From Companilactobacillus nuruki (GTDB taxonomy: Bacteria; Bacillota; Bacilli; Lactobacillales; Lactobacillaceae), in assembly GCF_002872255.1 (NCBI RefSeq), contig NZ_NIPR01000012.1, forward strand, positions 1-60,040: a DNA stretch of 60,040 bases, given 5' to 3'. Positions 52,664-60,040 of the stretch are shown piece after piece. Both the position numbers and the translations under genes were made by a program. The notes beneath the pieces were generated by a model, which did not search any database, had not been told where the DNA came from, and worked only from the letters and a program-made list of their open reading frames with translations. The first letter of the stretch is position 1. Each line of letters begins with the position of its first letter.

Positions 52664-54010
52664 ATTAAGGGCGCACTGGGTAACCTGTATTTTAAAACAA
52701 AGAAAAATATTTTATCTATTGGGATACTTACTATTGTTTTTGCTATTGTATTAATTTTAAATTTAAAAACGCTTTATGCGGCGGATGATTATATCTATCG
52801 TTTTGTTTATCACACCCCTGGTGTAATGCCACATATGGAAAAAATAACCACTTTGACGATTCCGTATTCAATGTACAATCATTATATGAATTGGAATGGA
52901 CGTTTTGTGGCGCATTCGGTTGTGCAATATTTTATGCAATTTGATACGAAGTTAGTATTTGATATTTGTAACAGTTTGATTTTTGTGGTGCTATTACTAT
53001 TGATCAATAAGTTTGCTACTAAGTTATCAGGTAAAAAATATAATGTGTTCATATTGCCTCTGATTTTCTTCTTTACTTGGTTTTATATACCATATTTTGG
53101 TCAAACAGTATTATGGGTATCTGGTTCAGGTAATTATTTATGGATGAGTATTATCTATTTGGGTTTTATTTTATATAATTTGACTAATCGTGACTTGACA
53201 ATAACCAGTGGTATTATAGCTGCAATTCTTGGCTTTTTGACGGGAGCAAGCAATGAAAATTCAGGTCCAGCAGCAGTCTTGATTGTGTTGCTGTTTATGA
53301 TTAAACGTTTTATTCGAGATCATAAGGTTAATCTCAATTCAGCTATTAGCGTTATTTTTAGCGGAATTGGTTTTATATTGATGATGATGTCACCAGGCAC
53401 TCAAAAACGTGGGGAAATACATCGTACTTGGAAGTTGATTTCGGATCATATTCAAGGGATTAATATGTTTATAATATCTAAGTTCTGGCTGGTGTATCTG
53501 TTAATAGTGATTCTACTCGTAGTAGCAATTATTATGAAAAAGATTAGTATGGATGGAATTTGGTCGGTTGTTTTCTTTGTAATTGGTCATTTTGCAGCTA
53601 TTTATGCAATGGTATTCTCTCCAGAATATCCTGCAAGAACCTTTTTTGGCGGAGTGATTTTTCTAGGAATTTCCTTATTCATTCTGGTGTATTCAATATT
53701 TAGCGAGATGAAAGTAACACCTTTTGTCGTATCTGCAGTTCTTTCGATATGCTTTGTCTTTAGTTTCATACCAGCTTATCACGATATCAGTATTAGTTAC
53801 TATCAAGTTGAACAGCAATATAAGGCCTTTAATGCTGCTAAAAAGGACGGATTAAAAGATGCTAGAGTGGCACTAATGACTAAACGTCAAAGTGAATATA
53901 ATGCCTATAATGGCACGCTAAGCCTTGATGAGAGTTCAAAGTCTTGGATGAATGTATGGGAAGCTAAGTTTTTCGGTATTGATAAGATCAGTGGTTATTA
54001 TCAAGATTAA
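52664..54010 (+). CDS. DUF6056-type polytopic membrane protein, copy 2 (probable GT-C)
   Basis: About 448 residues, paralogue of the 46580 gene: NLKTLYAADDYIYRFVYHTP, GASNENSGPAAVLIVLLFMI and SPEYPARTFFGGVIFLG. The conserved ADDY loop and first helix lie upstream of the first canonical start (ATG 52826). Between the TGA at 52655 and that ATG there is no ATG, GTG or TTG in frame. AGGGTG at 52651-52656 fits ATT 52664 at 7 bases spacing; CTG 52676 is a weaker option. Starting at 52826 would delete the catalytic loop. A terminator follows. Confidence 0.75.
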   Translation: MKGALGNLYFKTKKNILSIGILTIVFAIVLILNLKTLYAADDYIYRFVYHTPGVMPHMEKITTLTIPYSMYNHYMNWNGRFVAHSVVQYFMQFDTKLVFDICNSLIFVVLLLLINKFATKLSGKKYNVFILPLIFFFTWFYIPYFGQTVLWVSGSGNYLWMSIIYLGFILYNLTNRDLTITSGIIAAILGFLTGASNENSGPAAVLIVLLFMIKRFIRDHKVNLNSAISVIFSGIGFILMMMSPGTQKRGEIHRTWKLISDHIQGINMFIISKFWLVYLLIVILLVVAIIMKKISMDGIWSVVFFVIGHFAAIYAMVFSPEYPARTFFGGVIFLGISLFILVYSIFSEMKVTPFVVSAVLSICFVFSFIPAYHDISISYYQVEQQYKAFNAAKKDGLKDARVALMTKRQSEYNAYNGTLSLDESSKSWMNVWEAKFFGIDKISGYYQD

Positions 54011-54023
54011 AATAATAAATTTT

Positions 54024-54055
54024 AAGAGGGCTTGCCATGCAAGTCCTCTTTTTAT
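54024..54055 (+). terminator. Rho-independent terminator
   Basis: AAGAGGGCTTG pairs with CAAGTCCTCTT, then T run. Confidence 0.85.
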
Positions 54056-54105
54056 TATATTTAAGGTATAATAAAACCAACGTTATTAAAAAGGTGGTAT
54101 TTACA

Positions 54106-54345
54106 ATGCTTGAAAATGTGCATGGTATTGTTAAGGTCAACCAAGACAGCCGTTATGTAGTCTTCTTGTTTGATACTTATGAAGTAAATCGTAAGATGTT
54201 ACAAGATAAATATGTTAAAGGTGAATCATCATGGTATACCGATGCTAAGGGTACTGGTGATGACGGTAAATCCTTCTATCGTATCGCTGAGGATGGCGAA
54301 TGGATCGAAGCTGAATATGTCACTTATGTTGATATGAATGAATAA
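54106..54345 (+). CDS. Stand-alone single SLAP-module protein without signal peptide
   Basis: 79 residues. The whole chain is one SLAP module: YVVFLFDTYEVNRKMLQDKY, SSWYTDAKGTGDDGKSFYRI and EDGEWIEAEYVTYVD. ATG 54106 has AGGTGG about 8 bases upstream; the frame upstream reads through the preceding terminator and is not used. There is no signal peptide, so it should stay in the cytosol unless exported in another way. It lies 119 bases before the glucosaminidase gene. Confidence 0.78.
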   Translation: MLENVHGIVKVNQDSRYVVFLFDTYEVNRKMLQDKYVKGESSWYTDAKGTGDDGKSFYRIAEDGEWIEAEYVTYVDMNE

Positions 54346-54464
54346 ACTTCATTTTTCTTAAAAAAATGTTTAAAAATCATTAGATTTCTTAAGATTTTGT
54401 TGATGATAATCCTTTTAAATAGTAGTCTACTCTTAGATATCTTTATAATTGGAGGGAGACAATT

Positions 54465-56177
54465 ATGAATAAAAAATGGGTTGCCTCAACTGCCTTGGCC
54501 AGCTTTTTAGCATCTGTAGGCGTATCTTCAAATGCCGCTCCAGTAAAGGCAGCATTGTCAAATGATGATGGAAATCAAGATGATAATCAAGATCAAAATG
54601 ATTCTGCTACTAAAGATGAATCCGTTGCTAGTGTGATGGACGAACAGGGCGCTCCAATTAATGAGCAAGCTGCTGATGCGATTGAAGCTAACGAAAATAA
54701 TACTAATAGTATTTTGCCAGCTAGTGCTGTGACTGCTATAACTCAAAGCGCAGCAGTTACACAAGCAGCTAGTGCGACTAAGCAAAGCGAGTTTATTAAT
54801 AAAGTTGGACCAATTGCTCAACAGGCTGCTTCAAAGTATCGAGTATATGCATCGGTTATGATGGCACAGTCGATTGTTGAAAGTGCTTGGGGAACGTCTG
54901 ATTTATCAGCTAAATATAATAATTATTTTGGAATCAAGGGCAGTTATAATGGCTCTTATGTTGCAATGCCTACTCAAGAGTGGAGTGCCGATAAGGGGTA
55001 TTATACAATTTACGATAACTTTAGAAGTTACCCTAGTATTTATGATTCATTTGCTGATAATGGTAATTTATTAAGATCAAATAGTTTTTATAATGGTACA
55101 TGGAAAGAGAATACCTCTTCATATAAGGATGCTACTGCTTGGTTACAGGGGCGTTATGCGACAAGTCCAATCTATGCATCAACTTTGAATAATATAATCG
55201 AGACTTATAATTTGACACAATATGATGATGAGGCCAGTACTGGTGGCACTGGCGACAGTTCTGTTAATGGAACACAAACAGCTATGCAAGACACCGCAAC
55301 AATTACAAATAAAAATACAGCGACAATTTATATTAATGCTAATCCTAATCAGATTGCAGCCAACCGTGCTTTGGCTTATGGTACTGACTGGCATGTTTCT
55401 TCAAAGGTAGTTGCAGCTGATGGTACTGTTTATTATCAGGTGGCTTCCAACGAATACGTAAAGGCCAGTGATGTTCAACTTGCTTCTGAAGGTTCCAAAC
55501 CTCAAGTTAATATTCAAGATGTAGCAATCGTGGTTAATAACGGTGGAACAACTGTTTATAGTTCAGCTAATAAGAATACCGCAACGAATAGAGTTTTGCC
55601 TTATCAGTCTTCGTGGGTAACAACAGGTTATTCAGTTGATGATAATGGTAATACTTTCTACTTTGTCGGTAATAACTCTTATGTTTTAGCAACTGATGTG
55701 ACCTTGCAATCACAACAGGCTAACGATGAATATAAACAAGATGTTATTACGCCTTATCCTGATATAGTCCATGTTGTAGCTTCGCCTAGTGCTAGGGCAT
55801 ATGATGATAAACATAATGGTTTGGCAGTGAGTTTAGCAAACGGCACTGACTGGAAGATTGATCAGAAGTCAGTTCATTCTGATGGATCAGTCTGGTATCG
55901 TGTTGCTACTAACCAATGGGTTAATGCCAATGATGTTGAAGTTAAGGGGTCTAATTATGTAACATCTGTTTCTGGATCAGTAAAAATTAATTATATTCCG
56001 GGATATGGTGTTAACGTTTATAATAGCCCTGCTACTAATAATAAGTTTACAGGAACACGACTAGCTGATGGTACAACATGGCGAGTAACCTCTAAACAAA
56101 TCGTTGATGGACAAACATGGTATAAGGTTAATGTTGGTTGGGTCAATGGTAAGTATTGTATTTTTAATGCAGATTAA
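54465..56177 (+). CDS. Secreted glucosaminidase with four SLAP modules
   Basis: 570 residues. Signal peptide to about 30 (SNAAPVKAA). After an acidic linker, the glucosaminidase domain covers about 108-250: ASVMMAQSIVESAWGTSDLS holds the catalytic Glu, with NNYFGIKGSYNGSYV and YDNFRSYPSIYDSFADNGN. Then come four SLAP modules (about 270-330, 345-410, 425-495, 500-566) that should tether it to the wall. It would cut glycan strands during growth or separation. GGAGGGAG precedes the ATG. A perfect terminator follows. Confidence 0.92.
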   Translation: MNKKWVASTALASFLASVGVSSNAAPVKAALSNDDGNQDDNQDQNDSATKDESVASVMDEQGAPINEQAADAIEANENNTNSILPASAVTAITQSAAVTQAASATKQSEFINKVGPIAQQAASKYRVYASVMMAQSIVESAWGTSDLSAKYNNYFGIKGSYNGSYVAMPTQEWSADKGYYTIYDNFRSYPSIYDSFADNGNLLRSNSFYNGTWKENTSSYKDATAWLQGRYATSPIYASTLNNIIETYNLTQYDDEASTGGTGDSSVNGTQTAMQDTATITNKNTATIYINANPNQIAANRALAYGTDWHVSSKVVAADGTVYYQVASNEYVKASDVQLASEGSKPQVNIQDVAIVVNNGGTTVYSSANKNTATNRVLPYQSSWVTTGYSVDDNGNTFYFVGNNSYVLATDVTLQSQQANDEYKQDVITPYPDIVHVVASPSARAYDDKHNGLAVSLANGTDWKIDQKSVHSDGSVWYRVATNQWVNANDVEVKGSNYVTSVSGSVKINYIPGYGVNVYNSPATNNKFTGTRLADGTTWRVTSKQIVDGQTWYKVNVGWVNGKYCIFNAD

Positions 56178-56218
56178 AAACTCTCAAGAGAATGTTTAAA
56201 TTCTCTTGAGAGTTTTTT
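56177..56218. terminator. Rho-independent terminator, near-perfect stem
   Basis: AAAACTCTCAAGAGAAT pairs with ATTCTCTTGAGAGTTTT around GTTTAA. Confidence 0.9.
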
Positions 56219-56292
56219 TATGTATGTATTACATACAATAGGAAGTAACTAGTTATTTATAGAGTACAGATATTGTACAAAAATATGTTCTT

Positions 56293-57114
56293 CTATTTTA
56301 GATATCGTTCTTCAATTCCATTTTCTTCATTTAAGAGGGTTTTAATTCTTAAACGAGTTTCTACTAGTTCGTCGTTGAGTCTATCCCAATAGTATTGTTG
56401 AATCAGTTGTCTCATAGAATCTATTTCATAATTCATACCGTCCCAATTAAGTGTACCTTCTTTAACAAATTTTTTTGCGACTTCATCAAAACTTTTTTTA
56501 GTCCATGTAGTGTTTGTGGGATGAGTGGATCGATCTTCTAGCTCATGTAGAACATCCATAGCTTGTCCTTCAAATGATCTAACTTGTTCATAGTAAATAT
56601 TCTCAATGTAAGGATTAGTTACTCTATCAATTTCTTCAAGGCTTGTATTGTAGGTAATCCCTTTGGAAGCAAAAATTTGAAACAATCCAGGGTATATCTC
56701 ATTAAAAATTCTATCCTTAACTCCGGTATCATCATCTTGCAAAACATGATCTTTTAGCTTAGTGATGTGTCTAACAATCACGTCGTCTGGATGGAAATTA
56801 CCATTGGTAACATTTATAAGTTTATTGAAGGTTACGTTTGCTCTAAAACCATAGTTATCTAAAACATTTAGTACTTTTATTTTTAAAAAGTTTTTTAAAT
56901 CTCCGTAGTATAGGTAGTTGCTATTAGTACTCAAAACGGTTGAGAGACGATCCATAGTTGTTTTCTTTGGAAGACCTCTACCTTTTTCCCATTCATTGAT
57001 AGTACTTTTGCCACTTACACCAATAATATTCGCTAATTCCTGCATACTTAGATTTTTGCTTTTTCTAAGATACATCAAACGCAATCCAAAATCCCTTTTT
57101 GAAATGCTTACCAT
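56293..57114 (-). CDS. XRE-family regulator with long C-terminal domain
   Basis: 273 residues. Helix-turn-helix at about 10-65: LRLMYLRKSKNLSMQELANI, then GVSGKSTINEWEKGRGLPKK. The 200-residue C-terminal part is helical and not recognised (DDVIVRHITKLKDHVLQDDD). ATG 57114 with GGTGG upstream is preferred; the frame extends 20 codons further without a site. It may control the surrounding SLAP genes. It is not a Rgg-type regulator by length of its ligand part. Confidence 0.83.
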   Translation of the reverse strand: MVSISKRDFGLRLMYLRKSKNLSMQELANIIGVSGKSTINEWEKGRGLPKKTTMDRLSTVLSTNSNYLYYGDLKNFLKIKVLNVLDNYGFRANVTFNKLINVTNGNFHPDDVIVRHITKLKDHVLQDDDTGVKDRIFNEIYPGLFQIFASKGITYNTSLEEIDRVTNPYIENIYYEQVRSFEGQAMDVLHELEDRSTHPTNTTWTKKSFDEVAKKFVKEGTLNWDGMNYEIDSMRQLIQQYYWDRLNDELVETRLRIKTLLNEENGIEERYLK

Positions 57115-57275
57115 AAATACACCACCTATAATTACTAAAGTCGCAAGACGTTGGAAAGTACAAATAATGTACAAAAAAGTATTGAACTGTTATATAATAT
57201 GTTCTGTATTATAAGGTTATTAGCACATTAATATGTGTCTAATATACTTTTTGTTACTTCATATCTGTAATTCAC

Positions 57276-57749
57276 TTATTGTTTTTTGCTGAAAATACTG
57301 GAGAAGTCTGATGAATATTTTATGACGGATATATCATAGTAATTTATGAGATTACTATGATTAAGTTTGACGATCATAGAGCTTGTGATAGTCGAATCCT
57401 TAATCTTGAGTTTAGGTTTGATTTTTAGAATCAAAGCATATTCAGATTGTCTTTCTAGTTTGTATATATCTAGATAGATTATTTTATAATTTTTCCAGTT
57501 GAATGGTCCGTCTTTTTGATCAATTGTTTCTTTCGCAATTTTTGTAAATTGAAGCTTTTGATATTTATTTAGCTTATGAGTGTCTTCCTTATTATTCTCT
57601 AATATTATTGTTCTGCCAGTAGAATTGTAGTAAGGGGCGGAATGGTAACTTCGATAGAGTTTGGGTATACCAAAGGCACCAATAAGCAGTAATCCACAAA
57701 TAACCCAAATAATGATATTAATTTTGTTTTTAGCTGTTTCACTAGACAT
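57276..57749 (-). CDS. Small single-pass membrane protein, copy 2 of a SLAP-associated family
   Basis: 157 residues, paralogue of the 41352-41810 protein: helix INIIIWVICGLLLIGAFGIP, then LYRSYHSAPYYNSTG, DTHKLNKYQKLQFTKIAKET and KDGPFNWKNY. Start at ATG 57749 with AGGGG 8 bases upstream; the frame is open 13 codons further. It lies directly downstream of the five-module SLAP gene at 57837, separated by a terminator hairpin, so it is transcribed with it only by read-through. Confidence 0.8.
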   Translation of the reverse strand: MSSETAKNKINIIIWVICGLLLIGAFGIPKLYRSYHSAPYYNSTGRTIILENNKEDTHKLNKYQKLQFTKIAKETIDQKDGPFNWKNYKIIYLDIYKLERQSEYALILKIKPKLKIKDSTITSSMIVKLNHSNLINYYDISVIKYSSDFSSIFSKKQ

Positions 57750-57778
57750 GTTTAATCCCCTAGGCTTGGTTAATAAAA

Positions 57779-57812
57779 AACGTTCCACAGTCTAATTAGA
57801 CTATGGAACGTT
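57779..57812 (-). terminator. Intercistronic terminator between SLAP gene and membrane-protein gene
   Basis: AACGTTCCA/TGGAACGTT around a second perfect dyad AGTCTAATTAGACT (57789-57802); T run on the minus strand. Confidence 0.8.
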
Positions 57813-57836
57813 GCGAATTGTTGATAAATCTAATTA

Positions 57837-59156
57837 TTAGTATACAGGGTTTTTAGCAAAATCAGGTTCATATGTTGCTGCATAAGCAAATGAAGCATAA
57901 AGGCTAGAGTCAGCTGAGTAAACTACAAAGATCGACTTATTTGGATCTTTTGGTAATGGAATCCATTCGTTCTTGGAAACTTGAACGAAAATTTGATTAT
58001 TGTAATTTTGAACGGAGCTAGATACTTTCCATGATGACGCTTTAGGTAACGATCTAGTATATGAATTTGTTGATGAGTCGTATAACTGAACGGCCGTTGC
58101 TAATGTTACCGTTGCGGGACCATTTCCAAAGATATCTGTGTTGCCGTAGAATCCACCATTTGAGATCCATTCGTTAGTGGCTACACGGTAATATACGTAA
58201 TTGTGCATTACTTTGCTTTGATCTGCATGCCAAGAACTACCTGCGGGAAGAGTTTTACCAGTGTCATTACCATTATCATCAAGTACTTGCGAACTATTGA
58301 TTAGAGTAATGGTTGTACTAATTGGATTAGCTTGTCCATTTTCTGCTGGAGTACTAGGTTGATAGTCGTTTGTTCCTTGAACATGAACACTTGATACTGG
58401 AACGTATTCATTGGTTGCGACTTGATAATAGTTGGTTCCATTAATAGTCAAAACGTCTTGTCCTAATTGCCATGAAGATAAGTTGGGAAGAGTTATACCA
58501 GTACTCTTACCATTGGCATCTACCACAGCAGTATCTCCTCCCATAATCATACCAACTCTATTTGTAGAAGAAGGAGTGCTGGTATTTGTAGCAGTAGAGG
58601 AGTTTGTTTGTGGAATATTATCATCAGATTGGGTTGCACCAGCTTCTTTAATGTATTCATTACCACCAACCTGGAGATATCTTTCACCATTGATGGTTGC
58701 TATATTAGCAATTTTCCATGAAGAACCATTAGGTAAGACGCGGTTGGTTGCATAACCGTTAGCATCGTAAACTGTGCCGCCGCCATTTTGGATTGTGGCA
58801 ACCGGGTTAACTGCTTCTAGGCCGGTATCATTAGTAGTTGGGTTGAGTAAAGTAGTGCCATCATCAATGGAAACTGAATCGGCATCTACATATTGATTAG
58901 TTGCAACTTCGTAATATGTAGTACCATTTTTAGTAAAACTCGAACCTAACTTCCAACTTGTATAATTACCTAAGGATGAGTTAGGAATCATGTTTCCATT
59001 GTTATCATAAAGAACAGCACCACCACGTCTAACTGTTCCAGTTAAATTGGATGTGGCTGCTTGAACAGGAGTAGCTGTATTGCTAATATTTCCTAAAACT
59101 GTTGGTGCAATTAAGATAGCTAATGTTGAAGCTAACAATACTTTATTTTTATTCAT
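57837..59156 (-). CDS. Secreted protein with five SLAP modules
   Basis: 439 residues. Signal peptide ends TPVQAATS at about 36 and resembles the one at 41180 (LAILIAPTVLGNIS against LALLIAPTVLSNLS). Five SLAP modules follow at roughly 40-98, 115-172, 200-262, 280-335 and 345-405, each with a pattern like SWKIANIATINGERYLQVGG NEYI. There is no catalytic domain and no anchor. Its leader contains overlapping hairpins that look like an attenuator. AAGGGG lies 9 bases before the ATG. Likely a wall-binding scaffold or adhesin; it pairs with the small membrane-protein gene downstream. Confidence 0.87.
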   Translation of the reverse strand: MNKNKVLLASTLAILIAPTVLGNISNTATPVQAATSNLTGTVRRGGAVLYDNNGNMIPNSSLGNYTSWKLGSSFTKNGTTYYEVATNQYVDADSVSIDDGTTLLNPTTNDTGLEAVNPVATIQNGGGTVYDANGYATNRVLPNGSSWKIANIATINGERYLQVGGNEYIKEAGATQSDDNIPQTNSSTATNTSTPSSTNRVGMIMGGDTAVVDANGKSTGITLPNLSSWQLGQDVLTINGTNYYQVATNEYVPVSSVHVQGTNDYQPSTPAENGQANPISTTITLINSSQVLDDNGNDTGKTLPAGSSWHADQSKVMHNYVYYRVATNEWISNGGFYGNTDIFGNGPATVTLATAVQLYDSSTNSYTRSLPKASSWKVSSSVQNYNNQIFVQVSKNEWIPLPKDPNKSIFVVYSADSSLYASFAYAATYEPDFAKNPVY

Positions 59157-59188
59157 TTTTAATATCCCCTTATTTTATTACATAAAAA

Positions 59189-59222
59189 AAGACTACGTAT
59201 CAACGTAGTCAGTACGTTGATA
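59189..59222 (-). promoter_or_regulatory. Candidate attenuator in the SLAP-gene leader
   Basis: On the minus strand, TATCAACGTA-CTGAC-TACGTTGATA (59222-59198, perfect 10-bp arms) overlaps GACTACGT-TGAT-ACGTAGTC (59210-59191, perfect 8-bp arms), and the second is followed by seven T (59184-59190). The two hairpins cannot form together, and both lie within 70 bases upstream of the SLAP ATG. Confidence 0.6.
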
Positions 59223-59616
59223 ATTTAACAGATATTCAATTGATCAATATGACAAACGTTTTAGTTGGGGAAGCAACTAGTCGCATTCACAAAACTACCA
59301 GATTAAGTGAGTGCATACAGATATATTGATCCATACATAATTATTCTATCAATTGCGATATTTCGTTTAACTGATTGATCCTACCCTAGGGTGAGGATTT
59401 TATAAGGAGTGCATGTGTATATATATTTGAGGGTTACAATCAAAAGAATAATATTAGCAAATGTATGCTTGAGTACTTATTTTAAATAATCAACGTACCC
59501 ACTAATAATAATCTTAGTACAGGTTTTTAGCAAGATTATTCGAAAATATAATTGATTATAGCTATGCAATGTTTGCTTTATTCAAAATATTTTATTATTT
59601 AAGAGGTGGAGGAACT
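59223..59616. other. Divergent intergenic region
   Basis: No supported gene in this stretch between the divergent SLAP gene and HTH gene. It holds a hairpin TAGTTG...CAACTA near 59262-59279 and an imperfect dyad ATCCTACCCT/AGGGTGAGGAT at 59379-59399, a possible operator for the following HTH protein. Confidence 0.4.
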
Positions 59617-59931
59617 ATGACCAAACGCTTTGGATTTTTAAGGAGTAAACGAACGGAAATGGGATTAACAATTGAACAATTAGCTACTCAAGCTAATGTT
59701 TCCGTTGATTTAATATCACGATTGGAACGAGGAAATAGGGATGATATTTCTATTTCCAGATTAGAAAGTATCCTAGATGTTCTCGACTTAAAACTCGGCG
59801 ATGTGTTTGAATCTAGCGAGATGGATGACAAAAGTAATCAATTCGTTAGAGAATTTCACCTGCTTAATGATAAAAAACGGGAAGAATATGCAGACATTTT
59901 TGTAAGAATCATGAATCTTAGTAACGAATAA
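59617..59931 (+). CDS. XRE-family HTH regulator, small
   Basis: 104 residues. HTH at about 7-60: GFLRSKRTEMGLTIEQLATQ, then ANVSVDLISRLERGNRDDIS and SRLESILDVLDLKLGDVF. A short C-terminal helical part follows. ATG 59617 with GGAGG 4 bases upstream is chosen; the frame is open 16 codons further. It is divergent from the five-module SLAP gene and may regulate it. Confidence 0.85.
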   Translation: MTKRFGFLRSKRTEMGLTIEQLATQANVSVDLISRLERGNRDDISISRLESILDVLDLKLGDVFESSEMDDKSNQFVREFHLLNDKKREEYADIFVRIMNLSNE

Positions 59932-59979
59932 TAGCTGTTATAAATAATTGCATATTTTAAATTTATTTAATTATTAATA

Positions 59980-60012
59980 GGAAGTCATTATTTTATGACT
60001 TTCTATTTTTTT
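59980..60012 (+). terminator. Rho-independent terminator
   Basis: GAAGTCAT/ATGACTTTC stem with a T run after the HTH gene. Confidence 0.75.
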
Positions 60013-60023
60013 ATCTAATTATC

Positions 60024-60040
60024 GTAAGCACCTAATAACC
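60024..60040 (-). repeat. 17-bp terminal repeat, right copy
   Basis: GTAAGCACCTAATAACC is the exact reverse complement of 51-67 and forms the last bases of the window. Confidence 0.7.

Noticed and set aside
54037-54105. N-terminal extension of the lone SLAP protein as a signal peptide
   Set aside because: The frame runs through a terminator hairpin and has no ribosome site, although it is hydrophobic at first.
54558-54821. Minus-strand ORF inside the glucosaminidase gene
   Set aside because: It is a frame shadow of the Asn/Asp-rich linker; no ribosome site and the plus strand clearly codes.
1-60040. CRISPR arrays, tRNA, rRNA, insertion sequences or prophage genes
   Set aside because: No regularly spaced repeats, cloverleaf or transposase/phage motifs were seen on either strand.

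Overview
The window is low-GC Firmicute DNA with closely spaced genes, AGGAGG-type ribosome sites, frequent TTG starts and many rho-independent terminators. Gene content points to Lactobacillaceae, most likely Companilactobacillus or a close relative. It carries an isoleucine 2-epimerase-like aminotransferase, a PepO peptidase, a D-aspartate-ligase-like ATP-grasp enzyme, DUF1659/DUF2922 small proteins and six proteins with SLAP (S-layer-type) repeats. The genus call is inference from gene content. I see no tRNA, rRNA, CRISPR array, transposase or prophage structural gene.

Layout. 0.2-1.3 kb: an N-terminally shortened leucine-rich-repeat/SLAP surface protein next to a 17-bp repeat that recurs inverted at the other end of the window. 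1.6-5.4 kb: ATP-grasp ligase, UspA protein, PepO. 5.7-9.6 kb: FtsX-type ABC exporter and an SDR protein. 9.66-13.2 kb: a MerR-controlled operon of two carboxymuconolactone-decarboxylase-like proteins, a cupin and two NAD(P)-binding proteins. 13.4-17.6 kb: a ugp-type glycerol-3-phosphate ABC importer behind a likely Pho box. 17.6-25.5 kb: EamA transporter, ABC-2 exporter, glycerol facilitator, D-2-hydroxyacid dehydrogenase, and a TetR regulator divergent from a cysteine-less NADH-oxidase homologue. 25.5-28.6 kb: a proB-marR-proA-GNAT run. 29-35.6 kb: hydrolases, an acyl-CoA-synthetase-like protein divergent from a hotdog thioesterase, and several non-coding structured elements. 35.9-38.7 kb: isoleucine 2-epimerase with an APC permease.

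39-60 kb is the accessory-looking cell-envelope part. It contains four secreted SLAP-repeat proteins (one the best S-layer candidate, one a glucosaminidase) and a SLAP protein with no secretion signal. It has two copies of a small membrane protein, each beside a SLAP protein. Between them sit a lipoprotein, an orphan solute-binding protein, two DUF6056-type and two PTPS-related-type polytopic proteins (probable GT-C glycosyltransferases) and an acyltransferase. Together these look like a surface-layer and wall-glycan decoration region.

The most interesting signals are the duplicated SLAP/small-membrane-protein pairing, a probable attenuator in the leader of one SLAP gene, a dispersed 63-nt hairpin with a compensatory base change, paired operators for MerR and TetR regulators, and several genes that seem to start at ATT or ATC. 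All function calls come from reading motifs; no database search was possible.
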